Positions 1-9,700 of a DNA stretch of 64,000 nucleotides are shown here, piece by piece. Made by a program: the position numbers and the translations under genes. Each line of letters begins with the position of its first letter. Position 1 is the first letter of the stretch. Origin of the DNA: Paulinella micropora (Eukaryota > Cercozoa > Imbricatea > Euglyphida). The notes under the pieces are model-generated. The model ran no database searches, had not been told where the DNA came from, and saw nothing but the letters and a program-made list of their open reading frames with translations. The DNA is taken from the NCBI GenBank assembly GCA_009731375.1, contig BJOX01000353.1, positions 484,905 to 548,904 of the forward strand. Reading direction: 5' to 3'.

Positions 1-960
1 CTTTCGGCTTGAAGTTTGTCTCCAGGTTTTTGCTTTCTTCTTTCTTGCGTTGGTTTCTGTTTTCACTTAAGTTTTCTACCGGAGCTTTAGCTTTTTTGTC
101 TCGGCTCTCTGCTTCTGCTTGGGCTTCTGTTTGCATCGCTCTCTGCTTCGGCTTCGGCTTTGACGTTTTTCTATCTTCAGTTTCAGTTTCTGCTTCAGCT
201 CTGCTTCAGCATCAGGCTTTCGGCTCCTGCTTCTGCTTTCTGCTGCTGCCTGCCTTCAGCTTCGGCACCGCTTTCGATTTGACTTTCAGCTTTCGGCTTC
301 TACTTTGGCTCCTGTGTTTTCTGTTTTCGGCTTGATTCTTCTACCTGGACTGCAGCCTTCTGCTCTCGGCTCTCTGCTTCTGTTAGCATCGGCTTGGCTT
401 CTGCTTTTGGATTTTGCTCTTTGCTTCTATTAGCAGATAATAGTGACATTCAGCTTTCGGGCCTCTGCTTCGGCTTCTGCTTCGGTTTTGGCTTTTGCTT
501 CGGTTTTAGCTTCTTCGCACCGCAGCAGACGCCCCTTCGACGAGTTCGAGTTACTGTTAAGGTTCGCCTCATGAGGGAACTGCATGGTCATGGGGATGGA
601 GGTCACGACAAGGACTGGCACATCATCTTCAAAGTCTGCTCTCTCTTAAGTGATTTTTCAAACTTGTCTTCCCAGAGGTTTTTCTGGTATGCGGTGGGAG
701 TTGTGTTCAAGGTGGGACGACGCACCAGGCTAGTTCTTTGCTACCGGCCTTGGACCACGTTCCCCTACCAGCACCCCCTCCTCTCTCTCTTATCTTCCTT
801 CATCGGAGTTCCCCAGCATCGCAGCAGGCGCCCCGTCGACGAGCTCGAGTTGTGGTTAAGGTCTGCTTCATGAGGTCCGTGGTTCGGCACTGGAGGGATT
901 CCTGCTTCGACCTGGACGAGAGGATACAGCAGTTCCTGTTCGCAACGGATTAGAAGGTTT
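1..960. repeat. Low-complexity GGCTTC-rich region with one direct repeat pair
   Basis: The first 500 bases are dominated by imperfect ggcttc/ggtttt hexamers. Read on the minus strand they give an Ala/Glu/Lys-rich stretch (EAEAKTEAKAKTEAEAEAEA around 455-515), but stops interrupt every frame and no gene can be defended. Within it, 522-577 and 821-876 are direct repeats about 299 bases apart, both running from gcagcag to catgagg. The repeated segment could be a duplicated exon of a minus-strand Glu/Ala-rich protein, but the two copies do not keep the same reading frame cleanly. Confidence 0.5.
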
Positions 961-1244
961 GCAGAAGGCGCACCCCGGACAGAAATGGCTTATGCCAGCC
1001 GGTTACTAGGTTATGTTCCATTTAGAATGATTTAGTTCCCTGTGGTTGTTTCTGTTTCCTACTTTCTGTCCTTCCTTTTTCTCTTCTTTATCTACGACGT
1101 GCATCTGTGTCTTTTGACAGTTTGCGCACAGATCCTAGCGGGCTGCCAGGCCAAATGCTCCCTCAACCATCAAACCCGTTCCGTCGGTGTCCCTGTTGTT
1201 GGTGGGAATACTATCTTTCTCATTGTACAATCATATTAGCAAAA

Positions 1245-1282
1245 NNNNNNNNNNNNNNNNNNNNNNNNNNNNNNNNNNNNNN

Positions 1283-1333
<51 letters not shown>
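1245..1333. other. Sequence gap followed by a poly-A run
   Basis: Thirty-eight N are followed by 51 uninterrupted A and then gaaagaaa. The run may be the tail of a retroposed sequence or a slippage-prone homopolymer that stopped the sequencing. Its true length is not known. Confidence 0.8.
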
Positions 1334-1335
<2 letters not shown>

Positions 1336-1411
1336 AAGAAATGCTAGTGTCAACAGAGCTTGCAATACAAGCTCGCATCGAAACTGCTCCAAGACACTGA
1401 AAGAACTCACT

Positions 1412-1474
1412 GCGTGGACCTGCAGCCAGTTGGAAGCGTTTGATACCGGTGGTGGGTTCGAATACCGTATCAGA
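1412..1474 (+). repeat. tRNA-like sequence, possible SINE head
   Basis: The segment has a box A-like stretch (gcagccagttggaagcg) and, about 25 bases on, a good box B (ggttcgaatacc), as in the internal RNA polymerase III promoter of tRNA genes. The acceptor stem does not close convincingly. A tRNA-derived SINE or a decayed tRNA is more likely than a working tRNA. A second candidate lies at 62788-62860. Confidence 0.3.
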
Positions 1475-1510
1475 GGGAAGCAAGTGTGTCGAACGATGTG
1501 GACGAGGTGC

Positions 1511-1516
<6 letters not shown>

Positions 1517-1545
<29 letters not shown>

Positions 1546-1580
1546 TGTGTGTTTGTGTGTGTTTGTGTGTGTTACTGTGT
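1517..1580. repeat. GT dinucleotide microsatellite
   Basis: An interrupted (GT)n tract. From 1581 to about 2690 I see no gene I can support on either strand. ORFs there are short and of mixed composition. Confidence 0.8.
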
Positions 1581-2757
1581 GTGTAGTGTTAACACAATTA
1601 ATTTTTAAGTCTCTAACAACCTTGTATGGTGTAACGCTGTACGGGAAGCGCTATCAAATTTGTGTTTATGTTGCTGTTGAAGGTACCACGAGATCGGCAA
1701 GCGAACTCTGCAACGCGCAACGAGCCTTTGCAAGCATAACAAGTCCTTCTACTTATCCGCTGGCCGCCTGTCTGGGAAGTACACCAAAGGGCGTAACTTT
1801 GGGATGTCATTTTTTCCCAAATTTTCTAAGGTTTTTGCTGGTTTTTTCAAAACTCTCAGGATACGTGTAGAAACGATGCAGATGCTAGGAAAACTTATTA
1901 AAACGATATTAAAACATGTTTTTATTAATTTAGACTGACTTTGACTTCACTTCAAAAGCACTCCGGAGGGTCCGGACCTGTCTGACATACATATTTTTCG
2001 AGTTTTCGTACATGTCAAATCAGCGGGTTTTGACGGCAAATTCAAGGGCGATGCCGGAAAACATGCTTTTAATGTTTGCAACTATTTACTATTGCAGTCT
2101 GAGCTCATTCTAAGAATGTATACGGACTTGGAGCCACGGGCGCCGACTTGCACCAACTCAGCACTGTAGTACACAAGTACACCCAAGTCAGAGCATAATC
2201 GTGCGTCCTCAGCTACAAAACCAGCGTAAAATGGCAGACTTGAGTTGGGCGTGCGTGCTGTCACACAGCGAACGCTAACCCAAGTCAAGGCACAGACAAA
2301 AAAGTGAAGGCAAAAAGCGGCATGAGCGGCGCTTTTTGTATTTCCACTGGAGCTAAAAAAATAGCAGCGCATTCAAGAGAGCTAGCTCTTTAGATTTGAA
2401 CTTGATCTGACTAACAGCCCCCACCATCACATATCCTTCACCGTCGCCTACGTAAACAGACAAAATGTGTGAGGGCAACACGCAGCGACCGAGTACCTTT
2501 ACGAGCGCCGCATGGCCATGGACGCAAAAGCAAAATCAAAGTATAGCTTGCCTCCGGCGGGCGAGGCTGGCAAGTTGGTGACAGTGCTGGCAGCGGTGTT
2601 GCGTACATGGGATCCGGACTGCGTGGCCGCCAAGCCTACCCTCTCACACAATCTCTATACCATTCTCTCCAACAGATCCTCCTTGTCACTTGCTTGAGGT
2701 TGTCGTGTGTTGCCGCTTTTGGTGTTGTTCTTCTCAACGGGTTCATCCTCACCATCC

Positions 2758-3034
2758 TCATCTGCCTCCTCTTGCACCACGTGCGGTATTTTTCTTACTA
2801 CCCTTTATCTTATTGAGTTTTGTTTGTTCTTCTTTTTTCTTTTGTTCTTCTTTTTCTTTTTTCTGTGCTTCTTTTGCCTGTCTCTCCCGTTCTTTCTGCT
2901 GTCTGTCTTCTAACAACTTACTTATGTTCTCAGTGTACTTGCCTAGTGCGGTCGCTAGCATGGCTTCAACCTGGCCCGCGGTAAGGGAGGCAGGCGCTTT
3001 TTCCTCCCTCCTCCTCCTCCGGATCCTCCGCCTC
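2758..3034 (-). CDS. Terminal exon of minus-strand charged nuclear-like protein
   Basis: On the minus strand an acceptor (gggtacag) at 3035 opens a frame that runs RRRIRRRRREEKAPASLTAG, then a short helix (QVEAMLATALGKYTENISKL), then a Lys/Glu/Gln coiled-coil stretch, ending KKNTARGARGGR and a TGA at 2758. It looks like the last exon of the gene that begins at 6186, since the exons between are charged, on the same strand and joined by GT-AG signals. No known domain is recognised. The basic ends and the KKEE repeats suggest a nucleic-acid-associated or nucleolar protein, which is inference from composition only. Start and phase depend on an unassigned exon near 3120-3200. Confidence 0.5.
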
Positions 3035-3119
3035 CTGTACCCACAATGTATTTGCAGAATAAAAGCGAACAGCGTGTGCATACGGAAAGCTAAAGCAGAT
3101 TATGTAAGATTATGTAATA

Positions 3120-3200
3120 TTAGAAGCTTTACCTTACTCGCAGACTTGGACTTGTCCTTGGGCTTCTTGCCCCCCGACGGAGTTTTTACACATAATTGAC
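3120..3200 (-). CDS. Probable small lysine-rich exon (KTPSGGKKPKDKSKSASK)
   Basis: The minus strand reads KTPSGGKKPKDKSKSASK and then a strong donor (gcgagtaag followed by gtaaag). The composition fits the flanking exons. No canonical AG acceptor is visible upstream, so the 5' edge is unknown and the exon is tentative. Confidence 0.4.
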
Positions 3201-3277
3201 ACACACCATAAAGTCCGGACATAAATGCAGCAGCAATTATATGCAACGATGGACGCAAATCAAATGAGTTTCCTTAC

Positions 3278-3361
3278 TTTTGTTGTTGGTCTTGGGCTTT
3301 TTGGTTGCTGGCTCCTGCACTGTAGCCTCGGGCTCCTCCTCCTCCTCGTCTCCGGCCATGC
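3278..3361 (-). CDS. Acidic exon beginning MAGDEEEEEPEATV
   Basis: The exon has a clear acceptor (cctactgcag) and donor (aacaacaaaa followed by gtaagg). It is 84 nt, entering in phase 1 and leaving in phase 1. It reads MAGDEEEEEPEATVQEPATK and then KPKTNNK, an acidic stretch followed by an SV40-like basic cluster (ATKKPK). It could be an internal exon of the 2.7-6.2 kb gene or, since it starts with Met, the first exon of a separate isoform. Confidence 0.5.
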
Positions 3362-3579
3362 CTGCAGTAGGTTCTGCATATACACACACATAAAACTCAG
3401 ACATGGCAATGCGAGGCAAGGCAATGACCATTTTTGAGGTTTTTGACCCTGAGAGAATTCCGCGGCATAGCCACGGCGGAGCTGGACTTGCGGAGTTGCT
3501 AAACGACGAGTGGGGGGGANNNNNNNNNNTGAGAGGTAAAGACAAAAATTAAAAAGGAAAAGAGAACGAAATTCAAAGA

Positions 3580-3862
3580 TTACAGGAAGAAGAAAAAAAA
3601 AAGGAAAGAAAGAAAAAGCAGAAAGGAAAGGAAGAAAGAAAAGATATGAAGGAAGAAAGAAAGGAAAGAAAGAAAGGAAATAAAGAAAGAAAGAAAGAAA
3701 GGAAAGAAAGAAAGGAAAGAAAAACAAAAGGAAGAAAAGCAAACAAAGAAAGACAGACAGAAAGAAAGAAAAAAAGAAAGAAAGAAAAAGAAAGAAAAAG
3801 AAAGAAAGAGGAAGAAATAAAGAAAAAAAGAAAGAAAGAAAAAGAAAGGAAAGAAAAGAAAG
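3580..3862. repeat. GAAA/GGAAA purine microsatellite
   Basis: Imperfect (GAAA)n lies in an intron between the exons at 3361 and 3880. Long Phe/Leu/Ser-rich minus-strand frames here arise from the repeat. Confidence 0.85.
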
Positions 3863-3879
3863 AATGCGTGTATATGTAC

Positions 3880-4133
3880 CTCTTTTTCGGCAGCACAGTC
3901 CGCCAGAAGGTACTCCAGCTTTCTCCACTTGCGAAGAAGGGGGGGGGGGGGGGGATTCCCAACGTACGGNNNNNNNNNNATATCCTTGTCGAAGTCCAAG
4001 GGGGAATCCCCAAGGTAGACGGAGCGCTTGTAGTTGAAAACGTAAAAGTTGAGCAGCTGCAGATGCTTCGAGTCTGCAACCCCGTCCCCGGTGGTGTCGA
4101 CTTCCCGAACGGCCATGATGTAGCGTTTGGTGC
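3880..4133 (-). CDS. Exon with EF-hand-like loop, interrupted by a 10-N gap
   Basis: The exon enters after ccacaatttag at 4134 in phase 1 and reads TKRYIMAVREVDTTGDGVAD, then SKHLQLLNFYVFNYKRSVYL and GDSPLDFDKD, up to the gap at 3970-3979. Beyond the gap it reads LLRKWRKLEYLLADCAAEKE and ends at a gtacat donor. The DTTGDGVAD stretch has the D-x-x-G-D-G spacing of calcium-binding EF-hand or dockerin loops. Only one such loop is present, so calcium binding is a suggestion. The phrase ttggggattccccc, around 4005, recurs next to the gap beside a run of 15 C, so the gap may hide a small duplication. Confidence 0.55.
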
Positions 4134-4199
4134 CTAAATTGTGGAAAGAAAGAATAAATTAACAACAAATCAAGAAATAATAACAACAATATTAACAAC

Positions 4200-4334
4200 A
4201 AACAAAAGAGAGATAGGGGGGGGGGGAGAAAGAGAGAGAGAGAGACTGCAGGAAGAAGAAGAAAAAGAAGAAAGAAAAAATAAAAAGGGGGTGGGGTGGA
4301 AGACAATGACAGAACTACTATTAGAGAGATAGAT

Positions 4335-4382
<48 letters not shown>

Positions 4383-4400
4383 CAGAGAGAGAGAGAGAGA
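4200..4400. repeat. GA dinucleotide microsatellites
   Basis: Several (GA)n blocks lie in the intron between the exons at 4133 and 4421. Confidence 0.8.
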
Positions 4401-4420
4401 GAGGCAGAAGGAATTTTTAC

Positions 4421-4474
4421 TTCGGTTTCTGTCGGCTTGACTCTTTTTGCGCCAATTCGGCGGAAAGATCAAGG
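4421..4474 (-). CDS. Small internal exon (LIFPPNWRKKSQADRNR)
   Basis: The exon is 54 nt with acceptor actgctag and donor ccgaagtaaaa. Phase 1 in and phase 1 out matches the next exon at 4133, giving DRNR joined through Ser to TKRYIMAV. The alternative frame ends in a stop within the exon (ELAQKESSRQKPK), so the phase match decides between them. Upstream the gene disappears into GAA repeats and a 472-base gap, which must hold at least one exon because the 5302-6186 exon leaves in phase 0. Confidence 0.5.
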
Positions 4475-4534
4475 CTAGCAGTAGTAGTACTAGCAGTACT
4501 AGTACTAGCAGTACTAGTACTAGCAGTAAAAGGA

Positions 4535-5216
4535 AAGAAGAAGAAGAAGAAGAAGAAGAAGAAGAAGAAGAAGAAGAAGAAGAAGAAGAAGAAAAGAGAA
4601 GAAGAAGAAGAAGAAGAAGAAGAAGAAGAAGAAGAAGAAGAAGAAGAAGAAGAAGAAGAAGAAGAAGGAGGAGGAGGAGGAGGAGAAGAAGAAGAAGAAG
4701 AAGAAGAAGAAGAAGAAGAAGAAGAAGAANNNNNNNNNNNNNNNNNNNNNNNNNNNNNNNNNNNNNNNNNNNNNNNNNNNNNNNNNNNNNNNNNNNNNNN
4801 NNNNNNNNNNNNNNNNNNNNNNNNNNNNNNNNNNNNNNNNNNNNNNNNNNNNNNNNNNNNNNNNNNNNNNNNNNNNNNNNNNNNNNNNNNNNNNNNNNNN
4901 NNNNNNNNNNNNNNNNNNNNNNNNNNNNNNNNNNNNNNNNNNNNNNNNNNNNNNNNNNNNNNNNNNNNNNNNNNNNNNNNNNNNNNNNNNNNNNNNNNNN
5001 NNNNNNNNNNNNNNNNNNNNNNNNNNNNNNNNNNNNNNNNNNNNNNNNNNNNNNNNNNNNNNNNNNNNNNNNNNNNNNNNNNNNNNNNNNNNNNNNNNNN
5101 NNNNNNNNNNNNNNNNNNNNNNNNNNNNNNNNNNNNNNNNNNNNNNNNNNNNNNNNNNNNNNNNNNNNNNNNNNNNNNNNNNNNNNNNNNNNNNNNNNNN
5201 NGGAGGAGGAGGGAGG
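4535..5216. repeat. GAA trinucleotide array with a 472-base gap
   Basis: A (GAA)n tract with a short (GGA)n block runs into N from 4730 to 5201 and resumes as GGA repeats. All the long frames across it are products of the repeat. Confidence 0.85.
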
Positions 5217-5301
5217 AAGAAGAGGAGGAGATGTATGTGTGTACATGTATGTATACCAGTCCTGATATTTCCTGCCGGAGGGGCAGCTCCCAGATCCTCA
5301 C

Positions 5302-6186
5302 CTTTCCATCTGGGCATGGAGGTAGATCAGATTCCGTTGCTTGCGGTGTGGGAGTTGGTGGTTTGGGAGGAGTAGTTGTAGTAGTAGTTGATGTTGAAGT
5401 AGTAGTAGTTGATGTTGAAGTAGTAGTACTAGTTGATGTTGAAGTAGTAGTAGTTGATGTTGAAGTAGTAGTACTAGTTGATGTTGATGTTGAAGTAGTA
5501 GTAGTAGTTGATGTTGAAGTAGTAGTAGTAGTAGTTGATGTTGAAGTAGTAATAGTTGATGTTGAAGTAGTAGTAGTTGATGTTGAAGTAGTAGTAGTAG
5601 TTGATGTTGTAGTAGTAGTAGCTGGTGATGTTGTAGTAGTAGTAGCTTTTCGTCCCTTGGGCTTCTTAGTACTAGGGGCCCTCGTCTTCATCGCCTTCGC
5701 CTTCGGGGCAGGGGGCTTCGGGGCAGGGGGCTTTGGGGGAGGGGGCTTCGTTGCAGGGGGTTCCACGTGCGGAGGCTTTTTCCCGTCAGCAGACCCGCTG
5801 CTTCCGTCATTCTTTTTGGCTTTCTTTTTGGAGTTGACCTCCGACTGCTTTGCAGGATCCAGAAATGAGGTCTGTTTCCTGTTTCTTTTCAATCCCGCGA
5901 CCTCCCCGAGACCATCGTCATAAGGCTGGGCGTCATTTTTGTCAAGCTTGCCACCCTGCTTGTAAGTATACCAGTGCCCTGGCGCCAAGGCGTCAAGGTC
6001 ACGCGCAGCCAGGTCATAACGCCTGTGCACCTCATCGGGAATGGTGACCTTCGAAAATGCCAGGAAGTTTTTTTTCTCAGGCTTAACTCCATTTATCGTA
6101 AGAAAAAATTCCCCAAGGCGATTTTTGCGAACAGTCTCGATCGTTCTCGCCACTATTTTTTTCTCTTCTTTGGATTTCGTTGGCAT
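5302..6186 (-). CDS. First coding exon, 295 codons: charged N-terminus, Pro-rich and Ser/Thr repeat linker
   Basis: ATG at 6184-6186 opens 295 codons without a stop, ending at a strong donor (ggaaag followed by gtgagg). The first ~100 residues (MPTKSKEEKKIVARTIETVR, RKNRLGEFFLTINGVKPEKK, KVTIPDEVHRRYDLAARDLD, LAPGHWYTYKQGGKLD) have normal globular composition. A Lys-rich segment follows, then PPPPKPPAPKPPAPK, then about 90 residues of Thr/Ser in TSTTTT-like repeats, then TPPKPPTPTPQATESDLPPC. The Thr/Ser block is an in-frame ACT/TCA microsatellite, similar in build to mucin-like or cell-wall linkers, although no signal peptide precedes it. I do not recognise the N-terminal domain. Upstream lies a poly-G/N gap, so an earlier exon is possible. 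Confidence 0.65.
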
Positions 6187-6196
6187 GGCACAGGCA

Positions 6197-6341
6197 GGGG
6201 GGGGGGGGGGGGGNNNNNNNNNNNNNNNNNNNNNNNNNNNNNNNNNNNNNNNNNNNNNNNNNNNNNNNNNNNNNNNNNNNNNNNNNNNNNNNNNNNNNNN
6301 NNNNNNNNNNNNNNNNNNNNNNNNNNNNNNNNNNNNNNNNN

Positions 6342-6372
<31 letters not shown>
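6197..6372. other. Poly-G tract interrupted by a 128-base gap
   Basis: G runs on both sides of N (6214-6341) suggest one long homopolymer that could not be sequenced. Confidence 0.8.
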
Positions 6373-6373
<1 letters not shown>

Positions 6374-6424
6374 AGTGGAGCGTCATGTTGTTGCACGTAG
6401 AACACCGACATTATTGCAAGATTT

Positions 6425-7200
6425 GAAATGAAAACATATTTTCGGCACTTTGTGACTCTTAACTTGAGCCGGAATGCTCATGCATTTTGTTTCTTGGGTC
6501 TGGCAGCAGAAATCGATGCAACAAAAACAAGCCCAAAAACGCCAGTGTCTGGTTGGATTATGAGACCTATCTGTCCAGCCGGCTGGTGCCATGCCACGAA
6601 AACATTTGTATTATGTTGTTTGCGTGTGGCCTGTCGTTTGCCATGAAATTTGTCCGAGAAAACAGCTCCGTTGTTGCAATCTGAAGATACAGTCTCTTGG
6701 TCGTCCATGTTTGAATTTTAGCAAAACTTTGTGCATTGAATGTGCAGGGGAAACCAAAGTATTGTAAACGATTTTATGTTTCCGGCTCTTTCTGAAGCTC
6801 AACTTGAGCCGGAATGCCTGTGCTTTGTTGTTTTGTGTATTTGTTTTTATAATAGCAGTGCACAAACCTTTGTTTATTTATCAACGACTTTTTTGAATTG
6901 TGAAGCTCATGGAATGCAGCCAGCAAGTGAAATGCTCCGAAAACATTTGTATTTGGGTTGTGTGTATGTGCTGTGCTTTGTTATGAAATTGGTTTAACAC
7001 AACACTTTTGTTGCTGTTGTCTGAACTTAACAGCTTTTGGTTTGCAATGTTTGAATTTTGACAAGATTTGTGCAGTTGGTGTGCAGTTGATATACAAAAA
7101 TTGTAAGTAATTTTATGTTTTCTTATATATCTAAAGCTTATATTGAGCCGGAATCATGATGGTTTGTTTTTTTTCCTGTCTGTTCTTCCAGTGGCACAGC
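6425..7200. repeat. Tandem repeat, period about 340 bp, about 2.2 copies
   Basis: The phrase ttgagccggaat occurs at 6464, 6804 and 7143. Between them cgaaaacatttgta, the ccatgaaat/ttatgaaat phrase, tgtttgaatttt and cgattttatgttt/taattttatgttt recur in the same order. The copies differ at many sites, so the duplication is old. Neither strand carries a conserved frame across the copies. The region appears non-coding. Confidence 0.7.
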
Positions 7201-7301
7201 AAAACAATCATGCGTACAGACATACGTGTATATATACATAGACTCATTTACACTTTCTTTTTCTTTTGCCAACATTAGAACAGAACCAAATCGAAAAAAT
7301 A

Positions 7302-7745
7302 CTAGGTAATGATGGTTAACATGACTCTGTTACTGTTGCAACTTCCTACATGATCGCGCAGAGGATCAATTGGAGCAGCAGCAACCACGAGGTTCCGAAC
7401 AAAAGTAACCTTCGCTGCCCCACCGTTTGGCAGAACCAAGTCCTCCCGCACAAAGGATGCCACTGCATACTTTTCCAGACCACGATGCCCCTGAATCTTT
7501 TTACTGTGAAGATGACACTTTGGCGGATATCCGGCCCGCGGGTGTGCCTGAACAGCAAGATACCCGCAGCGTTTCGCCCGGCAACTTACGCGCTGTTTCC
7601 GAAGATCAGCCAGAGGATCGACCCGCAGGGTCGGGTGGCTTAGTTGCGTTGACAGAGGAAAACGCTCACCAATGAGATATCCTTGTTCTTGAAAAATTCT
7701 ACCTGCCCAGACCTGACTGGGGACGGCCCTATCAGGGCACTGCAC
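7302..7745 (-). CDS. Possible 147-residue protein, unknown
   Basis: This is an open minus-strand frame with fairly ordinary composition (for example RCGYLAVQAHPRAGYPPKCH and KVTFVRNLVVAAAPIDPL). The plus strand is open in an overlapping frame as well, so coding direction is uncertain. No family is recognised and no splice sites stand out. Confidence 0.25.
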   Translation of the reverse strand: MQCPDRAVPSQVWAGRIFQEQGYLIGERFPLSTQLSHPTLRVDPLADLRKQRVSCRAKRCGYLAVQAHPRAGYPPKCHLHSKKIQGHRGLEKYAVASFVREDLVLPNGGAAKVTFVRNLVVAAAPIDPLRDHVGSCNSNRVMLTIIT

Positions 7746-7908
7746 ACCTCAGGGACCAGCGGAAAAACAGTTTAGTCACATTACGAAGAAAGCATGTAAG
7801 AGTGAATGATTTAGTTGTTGCGAAGGTAGATTACGGAGCATCAGCGAAGCAGCCTGTGTCAATTTTCCAGATTATCAAGCTCTTTTAAGACAGGTTGCGC
7901 AGGCAAAC

Positions 7909-8367
7909 ATGGATGAGAGTTCGTTGGTACGGAGGGGAAGAAGATATTTTTTGGGCAAGTATTACCAAAAACAAGAAAAGCTGACAGAAAAAATGATTAA
8001 GCTGATAGCGAAACTGACGAAGCAAGGCGCCGACGTCAGACAGGATGTACGCTTTCGCATCACGCCGGACGAAAATATTGCATTGAATGACGAAAATGGT
8101 GAACAGTTGGCGGCATTAGTTCGCTGGGGATCTCAAAATGAACTGTTGACCAAGCAGCACAGTCTGAAAGAAAATGTAGTCACTCTGATCCGGACTGATA
8201 TTCGTCTGCAAGAAGCCGGCATAGAAGCCCTGATAGACAAAGCCAAAGCTGCCAAACAGAAAAAAAGCAACAAACGACGACATGCTTCAGGATCAACAGG
8301 CCAAGCGATCGCCAGCAGCAGCAGCGACAAGGGCAGCAGAAACTTAAACCAGAAAAAGCGAAAGTAA
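7909..8367 (+). CDS. Basic 152-residue protein, unknown
   Basis: A single uninterrupted ORF starts MDESSLVRRGRRYFLGKYYQ and ends with a stop. The frame stays open upstream of this Met for about 90 bases (CVNFPDYQALLRQVAQAN) to a TGA, so an upstream exon or earlier start is possible. Residues 20-40 (KQEKLTEKMIKLIAKLTKQG) and 100-122 (ENVVTLIRTDIRLQEAGIEA) look helical. The tail is rich in Lys, Ser and Arg (AKQKKSNKRRHASG) and ends NQKKRK, as in nuclear proteins. No domain is recognised. It is one of the few compact, simple-sequence-free ORFs in the window. Confidence 0.55.
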   Translation: MDESSLVRRGRRYFLGKYYQKQEKLTEKMIKLIAKLTKQGADVRQDVRFRITPDENIALNDENGEQLAALVRWGSQNELLTKQHSLKENVVTLIRTDIRLQEAGIEALIDKAKAAKQKKSNKRRHASGSTGQAIASSSSDKGSRNLNQKKRK

Positions 8368-8370
8368 AAC

Positions 8371-8935
8371 TTTTTCATTAAATTTTGGTAGACTAAATGA
8401 ATGTTTTTCCCCTTTTTCCAGAGATCCTAAGTCTTGCCCAATAATTGAATTTCCTATGCCTGGCCAGTTACATACATCAACGCTCAACAATGGAGGAAGT
8501 TTCAGACTAGACCATCCGCGTCCATGGGCTTGCAAAGCACGAACCAACAAGTATGGTTCATGCCTTTCAAATCCATCAGCAACTTTTCCACAAAACAATA
8601 TTATCCTATAACCACAATTATTACTAGGTCACAAAGCAAGTGGTTAACAGATACTACTAACCATCCGCAAATCAGAGTACCACTGCATGAAAGTTACATA
8701 TTAAGGGCACTTGCCATGGCACTTGCCTGGATGTATCAAACAAATACTTTTCATCCCGTGCTACCTAGCTTCATAAGAAACAGTTCATCCGCAGAGAACC
8801 CAGCTTCTTACTTTATGGAATTCTCCTTCCTGCAAGATTTAAATACATTTCAGTATGATGAACCTGTACTTGTGGGTTCGTAACGTGGCACTTCCCCGGG
8901 AAAGTTCACCATGAGAAGTGTCATGCGGAAAACCA
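8371..8935. other. Spacer with no supported gene
   Basis: The plus strand has a 119-codon frame (8524-8883) of unremarkable composition overlapped by minus-strand frames. No motif or splice structure supports any of them. Confidence 0.4.
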
Positions 8936-8943
8936 CTTGACTG

Positions 8944-9552
8944 CTTCTTCTTCTTTCTTCTTCTTCTTTCTTCTTCCTTCTTCTTCTTCCTTCTTCTTCT
9001 TCCTTCTTCTTCTTCCTTCTTCTTCTTCCTTCTTCTTCCTTCTTCTTCTTCCTTCTTCTTCTTCCTTCTTCTTCTTCCTTCTTCTTCCTTCTTCTTCCTT
9101 CTTCTTCCTTCTTTTTCCTTCTTCTTCCTTCTTCCTTCTTCTTCCTTCTTCCTTCTTCTTCTTCCTTCTTCTTCTTCCTTCTTCTTCTTCCTTCTTCTTC
9201 TTCCTTCTTCTTCCTTCTTCTTCCTTCTTCTTCTTCCTTCTTCTTCTTCCTTCTTCTTCTTCTTTCTTCTTCTTTCTTCTTCTTTCTTCCTCTTCTTCCT
9301 TCTTCTTCCTTCCTCTTCTTCCTTCCTCTTCTTCCTTCTTCTTCTTCCTTCTTCTTCTTCCTTCTTCTTCTTCCTTCTTCTTCCTTCTTCTTCTTCCTTC
9401 TTCTTCCTTCTTCTTCTTTCTTCTTCTTCTTCCTTCTTCTTCTCCCTTCTTCTTCTTCCTTCTTCTTCTTCCTTCTTCTTCTTCCTTCCTTCTTCTTCCT
9501 TCTTCTTCCTTTTTCTTCCTTCTTCAATCCTTCTTCCTTCTTCTTCTTCCCG
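8944..9552. repeat. TTC/TTCC polypyrimidine array, about 600 bp
   Basis: Irregular alternation of ttcttc and ttcc units is open in several frames on both strands purely because of the repeat (Phe/Leu/Ser one way, Glu/Lys/Arg the other). Such mirror-symmetric polypurine tracts can form triplex DNA. Confidence 0.9.
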
Positions 9553-9560
9553 TTAAGCTT

Positions 9561-9700
9561 CTATGCCGGCCCACCCGGTATATAATTGCAATACTGATCG
9601 TTCCGGTCTGTCGGTTAACACTTGGTCTGGAGATTACGGAGTCCCTACTTTAGGTATTCCTCAGTCTTCATATCGTTAGTAACAATTATCTGTTTATTAA
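9561..9700 (+). mobile_element. Dispersed LTR-like repeat, copy 1
   Basis: The segment matches 40976-41106 in the same orientation. Shared blocks, in order, are gccggcccacccggtatata, ttccggtctgtc, tggagattacggag, and a ttaggtattc block near the end. A TATA-like element (tatataa) sits 14 bases into the repeat, as in an LTR promoter. No terminal TG..CA or target duplication could be fixed. Charged ORFs start 1.3 kb downstream, so it could be the 5' LTR or leader of an element carrying them. That link is inference. Confidence 0.45.

Noticed and set aside
4417-6411. 664-codon minus-strand ORF
   Set aside because: It runs through two N blocks and a GAA array. Only 5302-6186 and 4421-4474 are supported as coding.
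8850-9653. 225-codon Glu/Lys/Arg ORF and its Phe/Leu/Ser complements
   Set aside because: Pure TTC/TTCC repeat, open in several frames on both strands.
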